From Chamaea fasciata (lineage: Eukaryota > Chordata > Aves > Passeriformes > Sylviidae): DNA of 64,000 bases. The stretch lies in NCBI GenBank assembly GCA_029207755.1, contig JARCOQ010000017.1, positions 11,952,457 to 12,016,456 of the forward strand. Reading direction: 5' to 3'. Numbering within the stretch: the first letter of the stretch is position 1; the number at the start of each line of letters is the position of its first letter. The notes under the pieces were generated by a model. The model searched no databases. It saw only the letters and a list, made by a program, of their open reading frames with translations, and had not been told where the DNA came from. The translations under genes and the position numbers were made by a program. This document shows, in pieces, positions 11,391 through 23,891 of this stretch.

Positions 11391-12769
11391 GTGACAGTTC
11401 CAGCCAGCACAGTACAGGGTTAGCTCCCACCACGCAGTGGGAGCTTGTTCCTGGAGAAGATACTGCTGTGGAGAGCACTGAGGGGTCACCACGACCTGCC
11501 TCTGCCCTCGTGGCCCTCCTGGGTGCTGAGGATGATGATGCTGTACCTCAGAAGGAGCTGTGAGGAGGCAGCGCCCATCCGTGCACATCATCCCTGCACA
11601 AAGGAAAGCAAGCGCTCAGGAACATCCAGAATCACCCAGACTTGGGAAAAGCTTTCCTCTGAACATTTCCCATCAGAAAAATGAAGCTATTAATTGAAGT
11701 AAAGTTTTGAATAAATTTTGGGTTGAGAAATTGTTTTGGAAAAAGAAATCCTTCGGAGAAAAATCTAAACTAGGGTATTTTTTCTCGATGCCTTTGTACG
11801 AAGTATTTCTACATTATATAACAACAAGACATCTATTTTATTTTAAAATAATTAAAAACGGATAATGAAAGCCTTTGGTTTCATGAGAAAGATTATTTTT
11901 TTACTTTAATTTCCCTGAATGAATTTCATAAATTGCTTCAGCTTGATGTGAAATGATTTCCTTTTACATTTCCTCATTTGGGTTGTGCAAATGACAGAAA
12001 AATCAGTTCTTTGTACATCTTTACTCTGGGATATATTGAATTCCTCTGTGAAGATGGAATGGATGGGAACCCTTGCAAACTGAGTAATTCAGATGAATAG
12101 TGTCTTCAAAGTCAATTACCACTGTGCAGAGATGATATCTACTTCTGCCTCATCTGGACTTTCCTGCTCAATTTTTGCTCTCCCAGAACTTGGGAAGATT
12201 TTTTTAATTTTTTTTTTTCCTAGCAAACTATCTCAGTTGTGCATATGGATTAATTAGAGCAAAGAGGTCCAAACCAATTCCCAGATTCCAAGTGCTGCAG
12301 TGTAGGATAAGTCACCAATGGCTTTTCACTCCCACTTCCTGTATGGACAAGTTACTGACAGCTCCAGTCCATCCAGTCTGGACCCATCATATGGGAGAAC
12401 AGCTCAGTTTCCCCCAAACACAGGTGACTGAGGGACAGGCCAGCTCCAAACCCCAGCAGGGCACCAGAGTCTCCCAATGAGACACATCCATGGTTGAATT
12501 ATTCAGGTTCCTCCTTGCAGGCTGTATCCAACTAAGGGAAAACACTGATAACTCTGTTAATATCATAAACACCATGCACATTAAAGCTTGTGAAAGACAA
12601 GCATTTCACTTTGCTGCCTGTGGGTTCAGGGCAGGAGAGCTGCCTCACTGCTGGTCCTTAGCTGCCCAAGGTACCTCTGAGCAAGCAAAGCCATGAATTT
12701 AAAGCTCCCTTCCTGCTCCAGCTGCCCACCACGGGCAGAACACCATTACATTACTTCTTTCCCAAAGTT
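11391..12769. other. Non-coding stretch, no gene seen
   Basis: No gene is supported. 11,690-12,260 is strikingly AT-rich with T runs near 12,200-12,220. The short open frames on both strands carry no motif that I recognise. Confidence 0.5.
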
Positions 12770-13190
12770 CAAGTGCTCTATATTCTTTCCTGTTTGTTCT
12801 GGCAATATGCTGTTAAAGCTTCCCCTTCTCTATTGCTGGGGAGATAATAAATAAGGGCAATTATTGTTATCAGAGTTGCAGTAGGAAAGACGACTTCCTC
12901 CAGTGCGATGTAAATGCCACTTTTCATTCTTACTTTTATGATTCTTTAGCCAGTTATGGATCTGTGTAGCTGTGCTTATATCAAAGCTAGTTTTAATTTA
13001 TTTTGAGATTAAAATTTTATGAGAGATTGCATCAGATGCTTTTCTAAAATTCAAATAGACTACACCCACCACATCCCCTTCAGCTAGTAACTGTAATTCT
13101 ATTTTAATATGATATTGAATTTGTCTGCAAGTTTATTATTTTTTTTTCTGCACAAACCCACCCTCAAAGAAATATTTATCTCCTAATATT
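12770..13190 (-). mobile_element. Decayed CR1/L3-type LINE relic with RT remnant
   Basis: On the minus strand, the segment around 13,020-13,070 translates to a degraded reverse-transcriptase motif, 'VVYLNFRKASDAIS', to be compared with the family's usual VVYLDFSKAFDTVS. The flanks ('gccagttatggatctgtgtag', 'cttcagctagtaactgtaattc') match the layout of ancient CR1-type relics: the terminal palm region followed by AT-rich decayed sequence. No frame stays open, and the element is old and inactive. Limits are approximate, and L2 or L3 membership is an alternative to CR1. Confidence 0.5.
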
Positions 13191-13329
13191 TGCTTCGAAC
13201 TGAGAAATTCAATGTATGGTAACTGTGTCATTCTCTCTCTGATCTGCTGATGACTAGTACACTATTTGCATTTCTCCCTTCTTCTGAAGCACCTCAGATA
13301 TCAACCTGCCCAAAGGGAACCTACAGGGA

Positions 13330-13641
13330 AGGTGGGGAGGGATTCTTCATATGCAGCTGTAGGAACAGGACAAAGGGGAATGGCTTCAAAGTGAAAGAGA
13401 GTAGGTTTAGATTTGATGTTAGGAAGAAATTCTTTACTGAGGAGGGGGTGAGACCCTGGCACGAGGTGCCCAGAGAAGTTGTGGCTGCCTCTGGATCTCT
13501 GGAAGTGTCCAAGGCTGGGTGGGACAGGGCTTGGAGCGCTCTGGGACAGTGGAAGGTGTCCCTGCCCATGTCCCTGTCCCTGGCAGTGGATGATCTTTAA
13601 AGTTCCTTCCAACTCAGACTTTCCTAGAATTCAGTGATTCT
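13330..13641 (+). mobile_element. CR1 LINE, 5'-truncated 3' end
   Basis: A sense-strand CR1 tail that starts a little further upstream than most copies here. It includes 'aacaggacaaaggggaatggcttcaaa', the 'gatgttaggaagaaattcttta' block and 'tggatctctggaagtgtcc'. It then carries a small local duplication ('ccctgcccatgtccctgtccctgg') before 'gatgatctttaaagttccttcc' and the ending 'attcagtgattct'. Its several substitutions make it older than the 688 and 24,131 copies. Confidence 0.92.
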
Positions 13642-13689
13642 ACCTGTAGTTTCTCGGAAATAAATTAAAACAGGTCAGTGACATTCCCA

Positions 13690-14440
13690 ATTTTAGGAGT
13701 CAGAACCCCGCTTTGGGTCACGGATGAGTGGCTGAGAAGGATGGCCCTTCCCCAGGAAGGTCAGCCAGGCCCCTCAGTGTCTCAGGGTGGTGGTCCCTGG
13801 GAGCCAAGGCCGGCCAGACCCATGTGACCGTGTTTGTCTGGGAGCCATCCTTGGACATTGGCAGTTTTAGGTGAAATCCCACTTCTGGCCCCAGGCGCCC
13901 TGCCTTGGAGGACAGCTCTTCTCCAGAGGAAGGGAAGCCTGATGCACCAGTGTCTTGGCAGCAGCTGAGAGGCACCCCCAGGGAGACCAGGGCCAGAGAG
14001 AGCCTTTGTCCCTGGCAGCTTTTGTCTGGGAGAAATCCTCCAACATTCACAGTTTTAGGAAGCAGAATCCCACTTATCCCACTTTTGGCACCTGGCCCCT
14101 GCATTGGAGAACAGTTCTTTTCCACACGACAGGATTCAGCACTGTCTTCTTATAAATCACCCCTGCACTAGGGCAGGAATCTTTTTACTCCCTGAATTTC
14201 CATCAACAGTTGCAAAATTATGGAAGTACTCTTTTTTCCCTTATTTTTCTGCAAGAATTTTTTTGCCTCATCCTTATACACTCTGCAACGAAATAATAAA
14301 AGAGGCAGATCAAGATATTCGGCCAGAGGTTTCTTTCCCAATGTTCTTTTTCTGCTCTACCCCGCTGTTCACACTGCAATAAATCTTGCTGTCGTGGACC
14401 CAATCTGTGCCCATTTCCAGAGGGAGTGGAGCTGCAAGTG
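13690..14440 (+). mobile_element. Possible LTR-like element with internal duplication
   Basis: Two features suggest a retroviral LTR. Near its end there is 'cactgcaataaatcttgctg' at about 14,373-14,392, an AATAAA signal in a context typical of LTR R regions, followed by 'tgtcgtggaccc'. Upstream is an imperfect direct repeat of roughly 95-105 bp (13,832-13,925 and 14,020-14,123) sharing 'tttgtctggga', 'cagttttagg' and 'aatcccactt' blocks, as U3 enhancer duplications often do. I do not recognise the exact family and no internal retroviral genes are present. An unrelated local duplication is the alternative. Confidence 0.33.
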
Positions 14441-16888
14441 TGGATTTAGAGCCTGTCTCAGTCTGTGCTGGATGAACTCTCCTGCTGTGCTGAGGGAGGA
14501 GATCCAGGCCCCACAGCACCCTTGGGAAGGCTGAAAGCACCACCAGGGAATAGGGCTGGAGCTACTGACCTCCACCTGAGCCTGAATCACCTAAAAATGT
14601 CTTGGTCCTGTGCCAACAGGGTGCCTGTGGATGATAATTTTCTGTGCAGAGAGGGTGAGGTGCTAATCTCTCCTAAAAATGAGAGGCTCCATCAGGGGAT
14701 GATGAATTCAGATCGCTGTAAGAAGAAAAAGGGACACTTCCAAGGATCATTCCTTGTCCTCTTGCAGTTCCTCACCCATCGTGTCTCTTTCCATGTTTAC
14801 TATAAACATTTGTGCTGCTCCAAAAGGACACGTTGACCCTGGGGGATGCTACAGAACAGGGATCCAGCTCAGTCCAACCCAGCTCAGCTCCAACAAGGAT
14901 GCAAGTGGAGAGCCTGTGACACTGCTGCCACCTCCTGTGTCCCTGACACCTCCTACTCTGCTGGTGTGAGCCATCGTGAAATGTTCACTCTGCTGGGGCT
15001 TGGCTCTCTGCTACCCCTCAGCTGGAACAAAGCCAGCTCTGCTCTGCCCAGTCATTCTGTGAAAAGAAAATGTGATTTGATCTCATTTTAGATGCAGACA
15101 TTCAGTTTATTAATAATTATGTGAGTTGCAGCAGCAAGGACTAGACCTAATTCCCATGAATGGCAAGCTCATTGAAAAAAATGGCCCAGTTTGGGGATGA
15201 ATCACCATTTCTCTATCAGTGGGGAGGTTCAGATAAAAGGTGTTATTGATGCTGATTCTGCCCTCGCTGAGCTCCAGTTCCTGATGGAGATCAAAGATCC
15301 CATTAGACAGATTTGATGAAGAGAGAGTCCCTCATTATTGTAGAGTTTGAACAAGCTGAACAAAACCCATAAATAAAACCCAGGGCCTGCTCTTTCTCTT
15401 GGCACAGAACCTGGCTCTCCCTCTGGCACAGCCTGTGCTCAGCTGAAACATCCCAAGTAAAGATTTTATAAACTCCAGAGTTCACTGGAGTTCTAACAAA
15501 CCTGTCCTGCTCTCTGCCATGAGGGAAGGAATGCAGGAATAGTTCACTGGTTTGAATTAAAAATAAACAAATGGGAAGAAAATGCTCTGAGAAGGAGTCA
15601 TCAAGGCACTGAGGCTGTGAATGTAATTCAAATAACAAACTTCTATGGGACACAAGTGAGAATTCGAGTATTGGAATAACTTGGCCTTTGGGGGTTTGGG
15701 GTTGGTTTTTCTTGACTTGCCCAGGGACATCAGCTGTGCTGTGCCAGGGGAAGGATGCTCAAAAGGAGCAGGAGCAAAGCATTGGACAGGAGTAGATGTT
15801 CATCAGTCTCCAGATCAAGGCAGCTCTGTTGTCACTGGCTTCCAGAAGCGACTTACACCACGCGCCATCCAAGAAGCCAAGTCATCTTCCCAGCAGCATT
15901 AGTGCAGCCCATGGCAGCTGGAGAGGCTCTCCGCTGATCCAAGACATCATCTCCAGTACTTTTCTTCTCCTTTCTTGACCTCTGTGTAATTATATAAATC
16001 TTCTGCCATGCCTTGAGGTCCCATACTACAGGGATCTCCTCAGATTAGATTAACAGACCCCATACACCAGAGCAGCTAAAAATCAAGGTTTGAATTTCCA
16101 TGGCAAACATATTTCAAAACTTAGTGTCATTCTGTTTTGCAGCTCCACATTCAATCAATATTCCTAAAAAAACCCCCAGCATATTTAAAAGTCAGCTTCA
16201 GTTATTGGCTGAAATCTCATCAACAGGAGTTTAGCCTGATGCACTTCAGAGTTTTAATCTGTGGGGTGTTTTAGCTGTCTGCTGGCTTTGTCTCCTCTTG
16301 ATGACTGGAGATGTCTTTCCCTGGAGAGGAAAGTCCTCACCTTTTCCCGGCTCCTGCTGCTCTGTTCCTACCTGGAGAGAATGAAACAGAGAGAAATTCC
16401 AGGCAAGATGCCTCCAATTTGTTCCCCGAGTGCAGCCCTGTGGCTGCAGCCTCAATCAGCTTCACACTAAACACTTTAGTTAATTGGCAACAAATTGGGA
16501 GGTATGAGCTGATTGCAATAAATATTTTATTAATTTTAAAAAACAAAAGGTTGCATCCCTTCTTGCCCAGTTTGATTGTGCACAGTTCCAGGTATTAATG
16601 TGTAATTGCCACATCAACTGGCACTCGTGGGCTCACAAGGAGCTCGTTATGAGAAATACTTATGCACGGATCCTCAGCAGGTGTCAATCAGCATCGTGCC
16701 ACTGACATCAGTGGAGCCAGGCTTATTTATAGAGTTAAAGCTCCAGCAGCTCACCTGCAAAATAAACCCTGGAGCATAGCCTCAAATATGAGCTGGGCAG
16801 GGGAAGAATGGATTTTTCTCTGCAATTTTTATTTACATAGAAATGCCATTTTCTCCATACTTGTATCTTGCCTACGTGCAGAAACAAG
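14441..16888. other. Non-coding stretch, no gene seen
   Basis: No gene is supported. Open frames up to 123 codons occur in overlapping frames on both strands without domain features. No clear repeat is recognised in this interval. Confidence 0.5.
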
Positions 16889-17012
16889 TTGGTTTGGGTT
16901 TTGGTTTGTTTGTTTGTTTGTTTTGTTTTGGTTGGTTGGTAGGTTTGTTGTTGTTGGTGGTGGTGGTGTTTTTTTGTTTGTTTGGGGGTTTTGTTGTTGT
17001 TTTTTCTTTTTT
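16889..17012 (+). repeat. G/T-rich simple repeat (GTTT, GGTT, GTT, GGT)
   Basis: About 120 bp consist almost only of G and T. A (TTTG)n tract is followed by (GGTT)n, (GTT)n, (GGT)n and a T-rich end. It is a compound microsatellite with complete purine/pyrimidine strand bias across several motifs, likely grown by replication slippage. The open frames through it, rich in Gly/Val/Phe or in Gln/Asn/Thr/Lys, are artefacts. Confidence 0.9.
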
Positions 17013-17016
17013 TGCA

Positions 17017-20000
17017 GTTAACTTGAGTGAAGTACAAATATTCAGACCCAGTCATGCGGTAGCTATCCACAGCCCATGTTTGGTTGGGTTTGGGGGATAT
17101 ATTGGAGGTGTAAGCCCTGAGCTGCTGAAGTTCTGCTGGGCAGGCCAGGCTCATCTCCACCCTAACACCAACACAGGGAATGTTCCAGGCCAGGGATTGG
17201 AACCCCGGTTCTGCCCTTCCCATCTCCATTTGGAGGTGTCAATGACAAAATCGAGTGTGGTGTGTGACAGAGACGTGTGGCAGAGCAATGGCAAGAAGTG
17301 GTTGAATTATTCATGGGGATAAATCAGCGATGAGCAGAGCCCTTTCCCAGCTCAGGAGGGTTTTGTGAGGGATCTCTGAGCTGCTGGAGCCAAGAGCAGC
17401 CCCAGTGAACTCCACAGACCTGTGCTGAGGGAAAGCTGGTCCCAGAAACAGCCCCACGACTGGTAGGCACCCACTACAGGCTGGAATTTCATTAGCAAAG
17501 GGGATTTTCATTTTCATTGAAATCTTGCAAAGGAAATCGCTGATTTCCATAACATTTTTGATGGGAAAAAGTCAAAATAAAGTGCTTCTGTCTCATTTTG
17601 ATAAGGAAAAAACCATCATCTCCTTAGCTGACTCAATTCAGTTCTTTACTTTTCTGCAGGATTCGGATGGTCTCACAATTTAGAGACAAAGAACCACAAT
17701 AATATTGAATATTTATTCTACTTTTTTGATAACATGCCCATTCTATGGTGGAAAAGGGAAAACATTTTTCTTCTCTTTGCTTTTTAATTTGAGGGTTTTC
17801 TGTAGAACAAAAATTCCTCTTCTATGACCGATTTGTTGTGTGGATCGGATGAATAATTTTTCAGGCTGTATTTTCCTCAGAAGTTGTTTACTTTGATTAC
17901 TTACTAGTCATTCGGTGGGATATTTGAGCTGTCACTGAAGTAATTTTGGCTTTCTTTCTGCTCCTAGAACAGAGGACAAACTGTTTAAACAGCAAAACGA
18001 TGAACAGCAACCAAAGAAAAGTAAATAATTCATAAATACTTGTTTCTGCGCATCCTGGGGGCCGTGCACAGCACAGCTCCACAAAGAGAAACCTGTTGGT
18101 GCAATGATGCTCCCAGCCCCTTTTCCATCTCTGTTTGCTAACAGCAGCATAAAAGCAGAGCAAACAGTTGCAACCAGCTGGACCGAAAGGGGCAAGATAA
18201 GGCACAGCAATCAATGTCTTCCCATGCCAAAGAAATGGGATTAGTCTGCTCTCATTAGTGTTTGATTTGATAAAGGGTTCAGTGGCAGGGCTCAGGACTG
18301 GCAATGGGGTGATCTGCCGAGCCACACACAACTTAAGGTGATGTCAAGAGGCTTGATGGATTTAAATTCATCATCTTGTTTTAAAATGTGGTGGTTTCTT
18401 CTCATTTTTTCAGGTGTGCAGGTGGGATGTTTGATTAGTACGGTCTGGGGTGCCAGGATACCTGAGGCAAAGGTGCAGAGAGGTGACATTATATATAAGA
18501 GGCTTGACTGAAGGCAAGAAATAGCTGGAGATGATGAAAGAAAATAATGAAAAATCTTCAGCTGAAATATCCATTGAAGCATTCTGGTATTTAAGGAATA
18601 AAGTGAATAAATATTGAAGGAATTTAAGTGACTAGAACAGCTCCTCAGGGCAGGAGAGGCGGAGCCAGCTGGGGCCATGGGTGTGTGGGGCAGGGGAGGA
18701 GCAGGCTGGGCTCATGGCAAGGAGCCCTGTGGGATCAGAAGTGGTCAGCTTGTGCCAAGGATAGGTGAAGCAACCCAAGCACTCCACTGTCCAACCTGTC
18801 CCTGGGAGATTAATGCCGGCAGTGGTGGTAAACACTTCCCAGGGATGCATGTCTCCATCTCAACTTCCAGAAGCATTAAATTTGTCCAAGGAATAGAGTG
18901 AGACCTTTCCCTTGGCAGCTTCTCCACCTTTCTCACGGTGCTCTGGCACCTCTTGAGCAGACACAAGTGATTGCCCAGCCAACAGGCAGCAGCTGCTCCA
19001 GGCTCCCAGACCTCATCCCAGCCTGCACAAATCCAGCTCCAGGCACTAAGCAGGGTCTCCTAAAGGTGGGACCTGTGCTCCACCAGAAAGGTGCTCCAAG
19101 GATGGCTCCAGGAGGTGTGTGTGCAGTCCTCAGCCTTTCATTTAAACACATTCTTGAGTAAATAAATAACCAAGAGTAAAGTATTTCACACTTTTCCATT
19201 TGGCAGGGGGCTGTTTCTCCCATCACTGCAGTCACTGCAAGCTCCACGCTGTCAACTGAAAAAAAATGGGCAATAATCGGTGGATGAGAGTGGATAAGTT
19301 TGAGTAACCCCCTGGAGAGAGCTCCCCAAGTGACCACAGATTCATTTTTTACCTCCCAGAAGGTACACATTTACTATTGGCTCCCTCCTGACTCTTTTCT
19401 CCCTTCATTTTTCTTTTTTCCACCAGCACAGACAGTTGCTGTACTTGTCTTCTCCTAAGCAAAGGGCTTTTATTTATATAAACAAGGCGGGGAAGAGAAA
19501 TGGGTGGCAGGAGTGCCAGGGCTTTCTCATACCATCAGTCCAGCTCTCTGCAATGTTTTATGGTAGGACAGAAAAAGAAAAATACAAACCAAACCAAACA
19601 AATCACGGGCAAACATCCTACTCCACCACTTTTCCAGCGGAGGAGATTTCCAGGGTCAAAGCTGTGTGGATGAGCTTTTCCAGCAGCCCCTGACGTCACC
19701 GTGCAGAGAGCCAAGTCCCCTCACTCCTCAATCCCTCTTTGTGTTCCTCCCAGCCTAATTAAGGGACTTAATTCCATTCGGTGGCTGCGCTGTGGGAGCA
19801 AAGCTCTGTTCCAGCAATGTTAACGAGCCTGAGTGAGGAGTTAGAGCCCCCGGAAATATGGGGTTTGCTGGAGGGGTAGGGCAGGGTCAGCCCCAGGTTC
19901 AGGTCCCTCTTCCCACACCTCAGGTCTGGCTCTGAGCCCCTCACACAAACCGTAGCCTGAGGACAGCACCTGTAGGAGCTGAAACGTGCCTGGAGCTTTG

Positions 20001-21507
20001 CCCTTTGAAAGATTTTTAACAGCAGTGATTTTGGTTTTCCCTAAAGTGACTCTTCTTGGGACACGTCCCCATCACTGGGGAAGAAGGGAGTTTATTGCAG
20101 CTGACCTCTCTCCTGTTGCCAGGAAATCCTCCTGGTGCCCAGCAGCTCCTGCATCCCCCAGGATCAATTCTGCAGATTTAATTGATGCTCCTTCACCGAG
20201 TCTTTCATCCCTCAGTAAATTCACTTCCCCGCAGCCGGCATTAGCATGGTCAAGTGAACTCTTTTGCAATCAATGGCCGAGGGTGAGGAAGTTTTCCTGA
20301 GAAAATGATTGTGTTAGCAAACTTGGAGAGTTAGCTGCTGGGGCAGGCTGGGAGGGCTGAAAGGAACAGCACTCGGCTTCTCTCCGGCTGTTTTATTCCT
20401 ATACTTTTTGTGTACTTTGCATAATAATGCAATAGAGTTGACAAAAGATTTATTCCTGGCGCCTATAAAATGACACAACACAATGAGTTTTAAATGGAGA
20501 GAAAAAAAGAAATCCAAGAGAAAAGGTAAATAAGTGGGCTCTTCTTAAAGTCTGTAAATGTTATGGACAGAAATTCAATTAGTGCCGAGGAAGCTGCAGA
20601 AGCATTCATTTTTCCTTACTTTTTTTTCAAGCCTTTTAATGTCCAGGCAACGGGTCTTATTTAAAAGATAAGTTTGTGCCTGTGCACAGGCAAGAAGGCA
20701 CATCTAAGCAATATACATCTGTGTGTGTCAAATCATCTCTGTTCCTCTCCTTTCCACCCAGGCACAGCTGTTCTGTTTGATGACGAAGCACCACTTGTTG
20801 AAGTAGAAATATTTTTATGGGTTATGTGTAATCTTAAACTGGTGGTGCTCAGCCATGGCCTGCAGTGGGTGAATAGAGTTTATATAAATCAATAAGTCTC
20901 AGGGAGCACATTTTGGTTCGGAGCACATGTTTGGACTGAGAAGGAGCTGTTTATACAAGCGCTGGGTACCCAAGCCTTTTACAGCTCACCTTGCATTTTA
21001 AGGCCTTATCAAACTCTCACCCTGAGCTATAAGTCCCCAGAGAAGACTTCACACAGGTGTTTATCCTTTTGGAAAGTATTTTTAAGGCTTTTCCTTGCCT
21101 GCCTGAGGATAGATCCTCTCAGCGCAGAGCACCACCAGCCCCAGGCAGCCTCTCTGTGCCGGGGACTCGCTGCCTCACTGGTGGGGGAGTGATCACCATG
21201 CCAAGCTTTGCCCACACCCATCCTCACTGGCTTTCCACTTCCTACAGAGATTAAAAATCATAAACCAGCACTCTTGCCGTATTCTTGCTGTCAACAGGAG
21301 CTGGCTGGAGCCAAGGAGGGTTTTGCAGAGCTGTAACCACTTGTCAGCTGAGCAGGGAGAGCTCCTTCACCCATGGGAGCTGCCACACCACCCCCCTGAC
21401 ACAGGCAAGCACTGATGTGCCTTCTTTGGGTGTTTCCTCCTGCAGAGGGACCTCTCCAGGACGTGGTGCTTGGAAAAGGAGCCATGGAAAAGCTGGCTTG
21501 TTGCCTA
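17017..21507. other. Non-coding stretch, no gene seen
   Basis: No gene is supported across about 4.5 kb. Open frames stay below 146 codons and overlap in several frames. AT-rich parts at about 17,560-17,900 and 20,390-20,680 contain homeodomain-like words. At 20,418-20,433 there is a near-palindrome ('ttgcataataatgcaa'). These could be regulatory, but nothing in the sequence alone proves it. Confidence 0.45.
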
Positions 21508-21670
21508 ATCATGGAGTCATGGAATGGTTTGGGTTGAAAGGGACCTAAAGCTCGTCTCATTCCTGCCTTGGGCAGGGACAATTTCCACTGTGCCAAGCTG
21601 CACCAAGCCCCATCCAGCCTGGCCTTGGACACTTCCAGGGATCCAGGGGCAGCCACAGCTTCTCTGGGAA
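21508..21670 (-). mobile_element. CR1 LINE 3' fragment, antisense
   Basis: An antisense CR1 tail. It begins with a decayed terminal octamer ('atcatggagtcatgg'), then 'aatggtttgggttgaaaggg', 'gggcagggacaatttccac', 'ccatccagcctggccttgg' and 'cacttccagggatccagggg', and stops after 'cacagcttctctggg'. The copy is truncated in the conserved 'gcccagagaagctgtgg' block, about 160 bp from its 3' end. Confidence 0.9.
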
Positions 21671-22609
21671 ATACACACACTTTGCCTCAGCACTTCTGGA
21701 GAGCACACGGGGTGATTTGGGGGCTGTGGCCACTGGGACACACACCAAGGCTAAGAAGATGCTCGGGCATCCCGAGTGTCACTTTCTGCAGGACATTTCC
21801 ATGGGAACAGGCCTAAGAGCAGAGGATCTCCTTGTGCTGTGTCTGCAGGCAGATAAAGCAAACCAAGAGCACCATCTACTGTCGTGCCTGGCAGGATTAT
21901 CTGTTACTGGCATGGCAGGGGCTCGGTGAAGGGGCTCTTATTGCAGGCAGGTTTCTCGACTCGTGCACTGAACACTGTTCAGCAGTTTATTAGAGTTTAC
22001 TAATAGGGAAAGTTCACAGAGGAATGGATTTTTGTATTCAGCACCTACATCAAGAGCAGAACTCAGCATTTACAGGGGCACAGTGAGCCCCTTGGAATGG
22101 CACACGGTGCAATACCACAATAAGCCTAATTTCCAGGGTGCAATAATGCACATTATGGATTGTGCAGCCAATTAAAAGGATCATAAAACAAAACACTGGC
22201 TTGCACTTTTTGGTAGATGTAACCTGTCTGAACACCAGCAGAAGGAACCTGTTACCCTGTATTCTGTCAGCTCCAGACGGAAGAGGTTTTATAAAAACAG
22301 AGTAGAAATCACACATCTGGAGGGATGGATCCATCATTTCCAGGCTGTGCTAAGGGACCTGCACTCAGCCTGCCAGGAGAAGCACTTGCTTGAATGGTGA
22401 CTTTTTTATTTGTTTATTCTGTTATTTGGTGTTCTGTTATTAGTTTGATGTTTTGCTCTGATTTACTTGAGGGGCCAGTATGCTATTTATTTATTTATGG
22501 GGTGGATGTTTGTGTATTTGTTTACAATTTGGGGAGTTTTGTTGTTAAACCCACACTGATACTTCTAATTATTTCTGGTGGCTCTCAGGGTTTTTGCAGC
22601 CAGTGGACA
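21671..22609. other. Non-coding stretch, no gene seen
   Basis: No gene is supported. 22,400-22,560 is T-rich with 'ttatttatttatt'-type sequence. Short open frames only. Confidence 0.5.
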
Positions 22610-22611
22610 GG

Positions 22612-22720
22612 GGAGTGTCAGGGCAGCCCCATCACATAAGGGAGGATGGATAGGGGATGGATGGGGCAAAATCCCTCACTATTTAATATATTTATTATTG
22701 ACCTGAAAAACCCCTGTAAC
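22612..22720 (+). mobile_element. Possible CR1 reverse-transcriptase remnant
   Basis: The plus-strand translation at about 22,674-22,715 reads 'SLFNIFIIDLKN', very close to the CR1 motif LFNIFINDL that lies between RT motifs B and C. Just upstream, around 22,612-22,635, a 'GECQGSPIT' stretch is reminiscent of GVPQGSVLGP. The distance between the two is about 35 bp too long, which implies an insertion. The match is short and the rest is not recognisable, so this is a tentative relic with no coding capacity. Confidence 0.38.
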
Positions 22721-23229
22721 AGCCCTGGGTGGCTGTCCCTGCTGTGGCCACAGAAGCAACTCAAAGGAAGAATTTTCCCTACCTTGGTCATCATTAGACT
22801 ACATCTGCAAAGCCATTTTGGGTCACCCAGCAGAAGATAAACTTCAGGGCAGACATGAGCACTGGGGCACAGATCAGAGGCACTCTCCAGCTGGTAGCAA
22901 GTGTTGCTGTTTTGATTCAGGAGGATTTTATAGACACTTTGATTTTGTGGAATAAACAGCCAAGGCACAGATCAACTGGCCTCATTTTTACAGGGAGACT
23001 TTTAAACCTTTCCCTGCCAGATCACAAAATGCATCATTTGCAATCAGAGTTCTCGAAAATAAATTTGGGTTGTTGCATGCTCTCACAATGAAGGCAGAGG
23101 ATGAATTACAAATCTGAAGAAAGTAACTTGGTTTATTTTCTGTTCTTTTCCTTCCCCACTCTGTCTGAAGTTTCAGCAGTTGGGTGAGTTCTGGGGTCAG
23201 GTGTGATCCAGGTGTTTTCCTCCCAGCCC
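22721..23229. other. Non-coding stretch, no gene seen
   Basis: Nothing beyond the possible LINE remnant to its left is supported. Part of this interval may be further decayed LINE sequence that I cannot align by eye. Confidence 0.4.
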
Positions 23230-23602
23230 CATAGAATCACAGAGTGCTTGGAATCACAGAAAGGCTTGAGTTAGAAATTGCCTTATGGATCATCCATCCC
23301 CCTGCCATGGGCAGGGACACCTTCCACTGTCCCAGAGTGCTCCAAGCCCTGTCCAACCTGGCCTTGGAGACTTGCAGGGATCCAGGGGCAGCCACAGCTT
23401 CTCTGGGCACCCTGTGCCAGAGCCTCCCCACCCTCACAGGTAGGAATCCTTTCCCAATATCCCATCTAAATCTACCCTCCTTCAGCTTAAAGCCATTCCC
23501 CCTTGTCCTATCACTGCTTGCCCTTGCTAAAGCCCCTGTCCATCCTTCCTGTGGGCCCTCTATAGGGACTGGAAGGCTGCCATCAAACCCTCCCAGGAGT
23601 GT
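23230..23602 (-). mobile_element. CR1 LINE 3' end, antisense, longest young copy
   Basis: An antisense CR1 tail of about 370 bp. It begins with terminal octamers ('catagaatcacagagtg', 'ggaatcacagaaagg') and then has 'tgccatgggcagggacacc', 'ccaacctggccttggagac', 'gggcaccctgtgccagagcc' and 'caccctcacag'. It continues upstream into 'taaagccattcccccttgtcc' and 'gggactggaaggctgccat'. It retains more of the 3' region than any other young copy here. The 209-codon plus-strand frame across it is not a gene. Confidence 0.93.
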
Positions 23603-23891
23603 TTCACTGCTCCTGCCATGCTCCCAGGTTTCCTGTGGACACAGAGCAGTGGGGTCCATGGTGGAGATGAGCCCCACGAGGGGCTGGGCTGAGCTCACCA
23701 GCTGCACGTGCCTGTTGAGTGGTACCTGGAGCGGGATGAGGCACTTCAGAAAGCAATCGATGCTCTTCTCATGCATTCTTAGAAAACAATTAGCAGCAGG
23801 AGTGATGAATGCACATTTAATTACATCCTTGCTGTCTCACCCCCTCCGAGTCATGAACTACTTCAATAAGTAAAGGGCATTTAGGGGAAAG

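Noticed and set aside
17005..17016. A splice acceptor (T run followed by gcag)
   Set aside because: It lies at the end of a G/T simple repeat, and no exon-like open frame with a donor follows.
16735..17322. Overlapping 159- and 164-codon frames around a Gly/Val/Phe-rich or Gln/Lys/Thr-rich segment
   Set aside because: Both are produced by the G/T simple repeat on opposite strands.
23244..23873. A 209-codon plus-strand open frame
   Set aside because: Its first part is the antisense strand of a CR1 tail, and similar frames appear in other CR1 copies.
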